NCBI GenBank assembly: GCA_027625915.1 | Contig: JANTQA010000012.1 | Location: forward strand, 13,292,501 to 13,356,500 | Direction: 5' to 3' | DNA: 64,000 bases | Source: Anaeramoeba flamelloides | Taxonomy: Eukaryota; Metamonada; Anaeramoebidae | Part shown: positions 58,470 to 64,000 of the stretch, in pieces | How positions within the stretch are numbered: the first letter of the stretch is position 1 | How the letters are laid out: the number at the start of each line of letters is the position of its first letter | The notes under the pieces: generated by a model | Databases searched by the model: none | Told to the model about the DNA's origin: nothing | What the model saw: the letters and a program-made list of their open reading frames with translations, nothing else | Translations under genes and position numbers: made by a program

Positions 58470-61400
58470 AACAGTACATGATCCGTTTCTACAAAACCGC
58501 CGGGATATAAGATTGCTAGAAAAAAACCAAATCTATTATGTAATAAAAAAGATTATAAAATTGATTTAAGGTATTTATTATTTGATTAAAGTTTTTTTAT
58601 TAAAAAAATTAAAAATAGAAAACTGAAAAACAAAAACAAAAAATAAAAATAAAATAATTGCAAAATATATATGTCTTTCGATACAATTTTGGTATTTTTT
58701 ATTTTTTCTAATTTCCAGCTAACAACACCAAAAATAATATCCACACTTATTTGAATATTAAAAATTGAATGCGAATTGTTGATAACTAAACTAATGAAAA
58801 AAGAAAAAAAATCCAAAGATAATGAACAGAAACATTTTTTGCTTATTTTGAAAAAAATATTATTAAAAATCTATTAATTTGGAATTAAATTCAAGAGTAT
58901 ACGTAGAAATTTGAATTTAAAAAGGTTAAAAAAAGTATAAGTTACTCTGTTTTTTTGATCATAAGAGATTTATCCAAAATATATTTGCACTGAAAAAAGT
59001 AATGTATTGAAATACAACAATTTTAACGAAACATCAGAAGGTATTTATTTATTTTTTTTTTGGAATAATTTTTTGGAGAACAACCATCCAATAACAATTC
59101 CGAATTCTAAAAGGATAAAAAGGATATTTACATTCGAGAAAAAGAATGGAAAATAGTATTTAATCGCTTTTTTTGAAGTGAAATTTTCTTTAAAAAATTT
59201 AAATCTTCAATAGACATTCTGGAATTTGTTACTCATTTTCATAAATGAGATTAACTTTTTGAGACTATTTATTACCAAGCGAGTTTGAAAAATTATAAAT
59301 ATAATATGGATAGAAAACCATTTATTACTTGAATGTTTGGTAGTTATTAGATTTTATCTTTTTTTGGTTGAATACAATAACAAAAAAAGAGAAATTTGAT
59401 TTCTCAACCCAATAGAAAGAATAGTTTAATTTCAATTTTGGTTTTAAAATCGTTTTGTTTTGGCGGTTTGTGTTCCACTCGTTACAGAAAAAAAGGAGTT
59501 GTATTTTTTCAAGAAAAAAATTAAAATGAAATTACCATTTTTAGCAAAAAAATAAAAATAAATTGGTTTTCTTTATTTATTTGAATTTCTGAAGAAAAAA
59601 CAAGCTACTTCAACCCTTCTTTTGACTGATCTTGAAATTATTTTGATTTTAGTAACTACAAAAATACTAAAACGTTGGAAATATTATTATTTTTTTTTCA
59701 ATTTTTACCAAAAGATTATGAGGTTTTTGTTGAACCAAAATAGTGAACCGAGAGTTGGTTTCAACAATATTCTAATAAAATTTAGATGTTTATATTCATT
59801 AAAACAAATTCTTTTAAAAAAAACATTATCCCCGTATATTAAGAAATATGAAAATTTTTATCAAAAAAAAAACAAAAAATTTCATAAAAATTGAGAATAT
59901 AACAAAGAATTTGAACAAATTTCATTCCTAATTTAAATTTTACTTAAAAGATCGTGGAGTTTACCTTCAAAATTGATTTGAACTTAGGTATACTACTGGG
60001 TATTTAATTGAATATTTCATTGGAACAACAAGAAAAAAAAAAGAAGAAAAAAAATCACGGATTATATTTTGAAGCACGGATTATGATTGTAGAGCACATA
60101 TAATTTTGATCACTGCATTTTTAAAATAAGAGTATTGTTTCAATGATATTTGTTTCATAAAAACTCTCAGAAAATCCAAAAAGTGAGATTTCATAAAAAT
60201 AAAAATGTTTTTCAAATTTTTCTTTTTCTGTTTTGATCCAAAAATCCAAACAAAAAAGGATCAGATTTTTTTACTGAAAATTTAATTGAGAAAAATGAAT
60301 TATTTTAAGGGAGTAAGTACATTTTACAAATTTTGAGTTCCGCACTTGATACGAAACTGAATTATTCAAACCATTTCTTTAACCAAATACGTTAATAATT
60401 TAATAAATATTAGAGTGTCAGATATCCTAGTAGTATAATATATTTACATACCTAATAAAAAAATAGAAATCAAAAAAATGAAAAGATTGATTCAAGAAAT
60501 ATATAAATAAAAATCATTTATTTCTTGATCTTATCTGTAACATTTGATCCAATTACTTCTTATTTACTTGCTTTTATTTTTAATTCTGAATGGAAAAACT
60601 TTTGTTTGAAAAATTTTTGATTAACAAATTACTTTTTATTTCTAAAGAATTTCCAAGATGAATTTAAAAATCTATTTTCTTTTACTTTATCTAATTCTAG
60701 TTTTGTTTCAGAAAATAGGATTCATTTTTTTGATTCTTCTTCAGAAATAAAGATTTTTTGGATGAATTCGTTTGATTTTAAAATTATTTATTTTTCATTA
60801 AATTTAGAAAACTAAAAATAATTCTGAATCATGCTTGAAATTTTTTTCTCAATTTTTGTTTTTCTTTGATTTTGGTTTGAATCTTTTGTAACTGTTTTTT
60901 GATTTCGAGAATTCAACCCCTTTTACTTTAATCTTCGAAACCAGTATTCTTTACTATGGCTTGGTTTGATAAAAATATTTGAAAAAGAATTTTGAAAACA
61001 AATTTGTAAAAAAATGTTTTGCTAAAATAATAATAAATAATAATATAAGGCTAGAAATTTATGGTTAATGACTTGTTTGGGTTCATCCAAGTTAAGAAGA
61101 TATTGAAAAAAAATCTTCGAAAATATACTTTGTTCGAATTTTTTTTTTTTTTTAATTCTTGATTTCAACAAATTTATTTGGAAAGGTGATCTTTTTTTGT
61201 TTGGTCTTAAAAAAGAAAAGATTTGTTTCAAATGTACACCTTCCACAGGTTTGTTTTTTTGATTTATTCTTTGATTAATTTCAATCATCCCTATAAACAC
61301 ATTTCTAGATCCAAAACATAATTTAATAAAACTCCAAAAATTTAATCAAAAAAAAATGTTCTTTAGAATTGAAAAAATCAAAGATTCGACTCTGGTTTAG

Positions 61401-63118
61401 TTTGGGTTCTTTTTCCTTTCACAAATAGAGTAGTGAATGGTATTTTGGTTTCAAAGTTTCAATATCTCATGAAACTCAAAAAATCTAATTTCAGTAATGT
61501 TGTTGTAATTGAAAATTTTCAAAATGGTAAAATGTACTTCCTTAAAAATGATAACTCTTTTCTCTAAAGTTGATAAATGAGTTTTTTTATTGGGCTTAAT
61601 CGTATTCATTATATAAATAAATACCCTGTTACCTTTGGGGGGGATACTGCTATTTTCCAATTAATAAATGAAAATTTTTATTTCAAGTTCCAAAATGTAT
61701 ATTAATTATTACTGTTACAATCAAATTAACAGAGTTAAAATTTTGTCTTAGGGTTCACTCAGGTCGTTTAATTAAATGTCTAAAAATATCATTTCTAAAT
61801 GATTAGTTAATTATTTTAGGTTTTTCAACTAATTATTCATATAAAAATATTTTGGAGAATTTTAATGAAAAATTTTCATTTTTTAATTGGAAAATAATAG
61901 TAAATAAGAGTTACTATTACTTAATGAGAACAAAAAAAGTAGCATTAATTAATTTATTTGAAAACACAATATTTTAATTCGAAAGAAAAAGGCATCATTT
62001 CTTTAAACCAAAATATTGAGAACTGTTTACTGTTAACCTGATCTTAGAATAGTTTACAAAATGCAAAATTTGACTTTTTTTGAGTTTGTGTTAGGGTGTG
62101 ATTTATTAATTACAATTTCTTGGTGGTTTAATGTAATCTATCTAATATTTGAGTTTACAAAGATTAAAAATCCAAGTCAAGTTGATTTTGAATTTTTTTG
62201 TGATGCCTTCAACAAATTAATTCCTTTTTCAGAACATTAATGGAAGAAATACTCTTAATTGGATTGCGATTGGTGCGTATAATTTTACATCATTTTTCAA
62301 AGGTTTATTCAAAAAGAAAGTAAATTTCTCTTTTTTTGAATGTTTAGAAATATTTTTAATATGCCAACAAAGAGGTGATTAGTTTTTATATGATTAAAAC
62401 AACAAAAAAAAAAAAACAAAAAAAAAAAATGAAAAGAAAAATAAAAAAAAAAAAATATTGAGAATCTTACTTTCTAATTTTTACTCCAGCCGAAACTGAG
62501 GCAATTGCATGTCCTAATTCATGGAACACCCCATTTATTACAAGTGAAATTAGTAAAAACCAGAAATGACTTAAAGGGACATTGACTCCTGGTATCTAAA
62601 GTCATTCAATTCAAACAATGGTTCGAAGAAAAAACAAATTAAAAAAAAAAAAAAAATATGAAAAAGAAAATAAAAAAGAAAAGTTAACAGTAAAAAGTAT
62701 TAGTGAATGAAAAAGGTGTGAACGTTAAAGTAAGAATAAACAAAACTGTATAAAATTCACAAACAATTGGCTTTAAAATTTGATCCATTTCTTGCTTGTT
62801 TTCCGAAAAGAAAAAAGAAAGCATCTTCCAAATATTGACTAGCCAAAGAACCAGGCTTGTTATCATTAATAAGACAGTAAAAATAGATCCCAAAAAATAC
62901 CATTTGTTGAGCAAATTTCGAACAAGGGTATTTTTCTGAAGCGAACGGTTTATTGCTTGTGATATTTTTGGTGAGTGCCAGCTTATTGAAAACAAGCTTA
63001 TTTTCAAATTTTTTTTCTCCAAAAAGCGAACAATCGATTGGCCAAACCAAATAACAAGTACCCTTAAGACTACGAATGACAGAAACCACCCACACACAAA
63101 AATAAGAAAAAAAGACAT
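55446..63118 (-). CDS. MBTPS2: site-2 protease, MBTPS2-like intramembrane metalloprotease
   Basis: Site-2 protease cleaves membrane-bound substrates, such as SREBP and ATF6 in animals, within their transmembrane helix in the Golgi. Exons on the minus strand: 63118-62765, 62595-62471, 58533-58479, 56678-56144 and 55876-55446. All phases agree and give 499 residues (human 519). The N-terminal membrane part contains RFLEKKNLKISLFSISWHSP. The zinc site HELGH is at 143-147. Exon 3 supplies FGFFLAILYPGGFVETDH, matching the IYPGAFVDLFTTH region. The following QQLKVYSAGVWNN matches QQLRIFCAGIWHN. Next come a luminal PDZ-like, cysteine-rich region and the second metal-ligand motif NVTPCYFSDGGHI (Asp448; usually LDG). 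Introns are 169, 3,937, 1,800 and 267 bp. The start ATG gives the membrane-leading N-terminus expected for the family. The length and both catalytic motifs suggest a functional enzyme. Confidence 0.95.
57183..57212 (+). repeat. CA/TA microsatellite
   Basis: About eleven CA units, then four TA units, within the third intron of the protease gene. Confidence 0.95.
57345..57600 (+). repeat. direct duplication, about 105-bp unit at 150-bp spacing
   Basis: 57345-57440 and 57495-57598 share TTTTATATTACCAATTTA, then AATAGAACMACTT, GAAAATATTATWTGAAATAT and CTTTTTTGGAAWTACCTTAT. The copies differ by scattered substitutions. Related CTTTTTTGGA words occur near 42690 in reverse. No coding role seen. Confidence 0.7.
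58440..58468 (+). repeat. homopolymer A tract next to a 55-bp exon
   Basis: About 29 A on the plus strand, starting 10 nt past the donor of protease exon 3, so the transcript carries a U run immediately after the splice site. Confidence 0.9.
58534..62470 (-). other. 3,937-bp intron of the protease gene
   Basis: Donor GTAAGA, acceptor ACATAATAG. It splits a codon that is restored exactly (AA + A, lysine). It contains a lone TTAA-element end at 60305 (TTAAGGGAGTAAGTAC), a repeat shared with 52 kb at 61560-61650, and frames on both strands (59622-59894 plus, 61022-61300 minus) with mildly coding-like stretches but no recognisable family. A nested gene cannot be excluded. Confidence 0.85.
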
Positions 63119-64000
63119 GAACAAGGGTGTAAGTTTACAAAAAATGATTTTTTTTAAGGTTCACGAAAAGAAGAACACAAAAATTGTAATCACTTTGTTT
63201 AATTGAAAACACTTTTGAATTTTGTGAAATTGTTCCAAATTTGAATTTAATTAAAAGATCAAAAACCTATAACTTTCAATTTAAAAGTTTTTAAAATTAA
63301 AACTTTTAAAAAATTAAAATTCCAAACATTTTTTGACTTTTAACTTTTATTAATAAAAGTTTATTGTCTGAAAAATTAAAAAATTAATTTTAATTTGGAT
63401 AACTCTTTAAAAAATTGCGAAGAATTCTAAAATTTTTCCATTTTTAATCATTATTAAACCTTTTTTTACTACTAATTAAGACTTTGTTCAAGTTTTTAAA
63501 ATTTGAAAAAATATAATTCGGATATCTAAAAATCAAATCTTGCTTAAAGTTAGTCTGAAGGTCCAAAAAAGTTTTAAAGATTATTTATGGATTGTGTTAT
63601 CTTTTTTTTGGACTGAATGTTTTTGAAAAATAAAAAAAAAAAAATTACTTTATTGTTTAGTTAAAGTTTTACACCAGTATGCAGTAATAATGAATGATTT
63701 GTCTACAAAAAATTTAAATATGAAAATAATTTTCTCTTTATTTAATAAAGTTTTATGAAATTAAAATAAAAATAGTTCAATGTTATTAAGGCATAGTGAG
63801 TAAAAATATAAGTTGTTAAAAAGTTTAATCCTTATTTCAATGAAAAACCTGTGCCCCCCCCCCCCCTTCTTGTTTCAAAAAAACATCTAATTCACTTCTC
63901 AATTATAAAACAAAGTTCAAATCAATTTTGAAAGTAAAGGTCTAGATGTTTTAATGTCAAATTTAAATTAGATATGAACTTTGTTAAAAAATTTTCATAA
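63119..64000. other. upstream flank of the protease gene
   Basis: No gene recognised. It contains an inverted repeat around 63262-63365 (TTTAAAAGTTTTTAAAATTA / its inverse) and a run of 13 C at 63854-63866. The protease promoter should lie in the first few hundred bases, but no motif could be assigned. Confidence 0.5.

Larger units (their letters stand above)
56679..58478 (-). other. 1,800-bp intron of the protease gene
   Basis: Donor GTACTG, acceptor ATCATAG. The first 40 nt of the intron (transcript sense) are essentially a T run (58440-58468 as A on the plus strand). It also contains the CA microsatellite and a 105-bp duplication at 150-bp spacing. Confidence 0.88.

Noticed and set aside
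61022-61300. Minus-strand frame in the protease intron (QINLLKSRIKKKKK...)
   Set aside because: It could be read as an extra protease exon, but the exons on either side already join in phase and match the family without it. No independent family resemblance.
1-64000. tRNA, rRNA, snRNA genes and CRISPR arrays
   Set aside because: No tRNA T-arm motif (GGTTCGAAT type) in a suitable context, no rRNA or U6 core sequence, and no regularly spaced repeat array were seen. Small or divergent RNA genes could still be missed by eye.

Overview
The window is nuclear DNA from a very AT-rich unicellular eukaryote. The genes are typical eukaryotic ones (Rab GTPase, Skp1, a Y-complex nucleoporin, an eEF1A-family GTPase, a START protein, a membrane site-2 protease). 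Introns are GT-AG, stop codons look standard, homopolymer A/T tracts are everywhere, and no bacterial-style operons are visible. The species cannot be named from the sequence. An AT-rich amoeboid or flagellate protist, Anaeramoeba-like or amoebozoan-like, is only a guess. Coding DNA is clearly GC-richer than its surroundings.

Layout. 1-8.7 kb: the minus-strand Rab gene, with five exons in the window and its 3-prime end beyond the left edge. Its introns include one of 5,020 bp and one longer than 2.8 kb, both holding transposon-like repeats. 8.9-13.5 kb: repeats plus weak exon-like pieces that recall a DEAH-box helicase (plus strand) and a PH domain (minus strand). 13.5-14.4 kb: Skp1 with two short introns. 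14.4-21.2 kb: gene-poor, repeat-bearing DNA. 21.2-22.4 kb: an intronless WD40 protein that looks like Nup43. 22.4-34 kb: a repeat-dense stretch with short TA-flanked inverted-repeat elements, TTAA-flanked elements, hairpin cassettes, an AAAT-tailed retroposon-like repeat, one small hypothetical gene and one captured gene fragment. 34.1-35.4 kb: an intronless divergent eEF1A-like GTPase. 36-39.4 kb: a hairpin cluster and two orphan exon candidates. 39.5-40.3 kb: an intronless START-domain protein. 40.3-55.4 kb: mostly repeats plus a two-exon hypothetical gene at 45.5-46.2 kb. 55.4-63.1 kb: a complete five-exon site-2 protease gene on the minus strand with introns of 3,937 and 1,800 bp.

The genes form no shared pathway. 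They are housekeeping functions: vesicle traffic, SCF ubiquitin ligase, nuclear pore, translation-type GTPase, lipid transfer and intramembrane proteolysis. The most unusual content is non-coding. One element carries six TCGCGA sites near its ends. Palindromic hairpin cassettes share their outer boundaries but have different stems, and one is caught as an insertion against two related empty sites. One element nests inside another with intact target duplications. Intron sizes are sharply bimodal (45-267 bp versus 1.8-5 kb). All calls were made by eye, without database searches.
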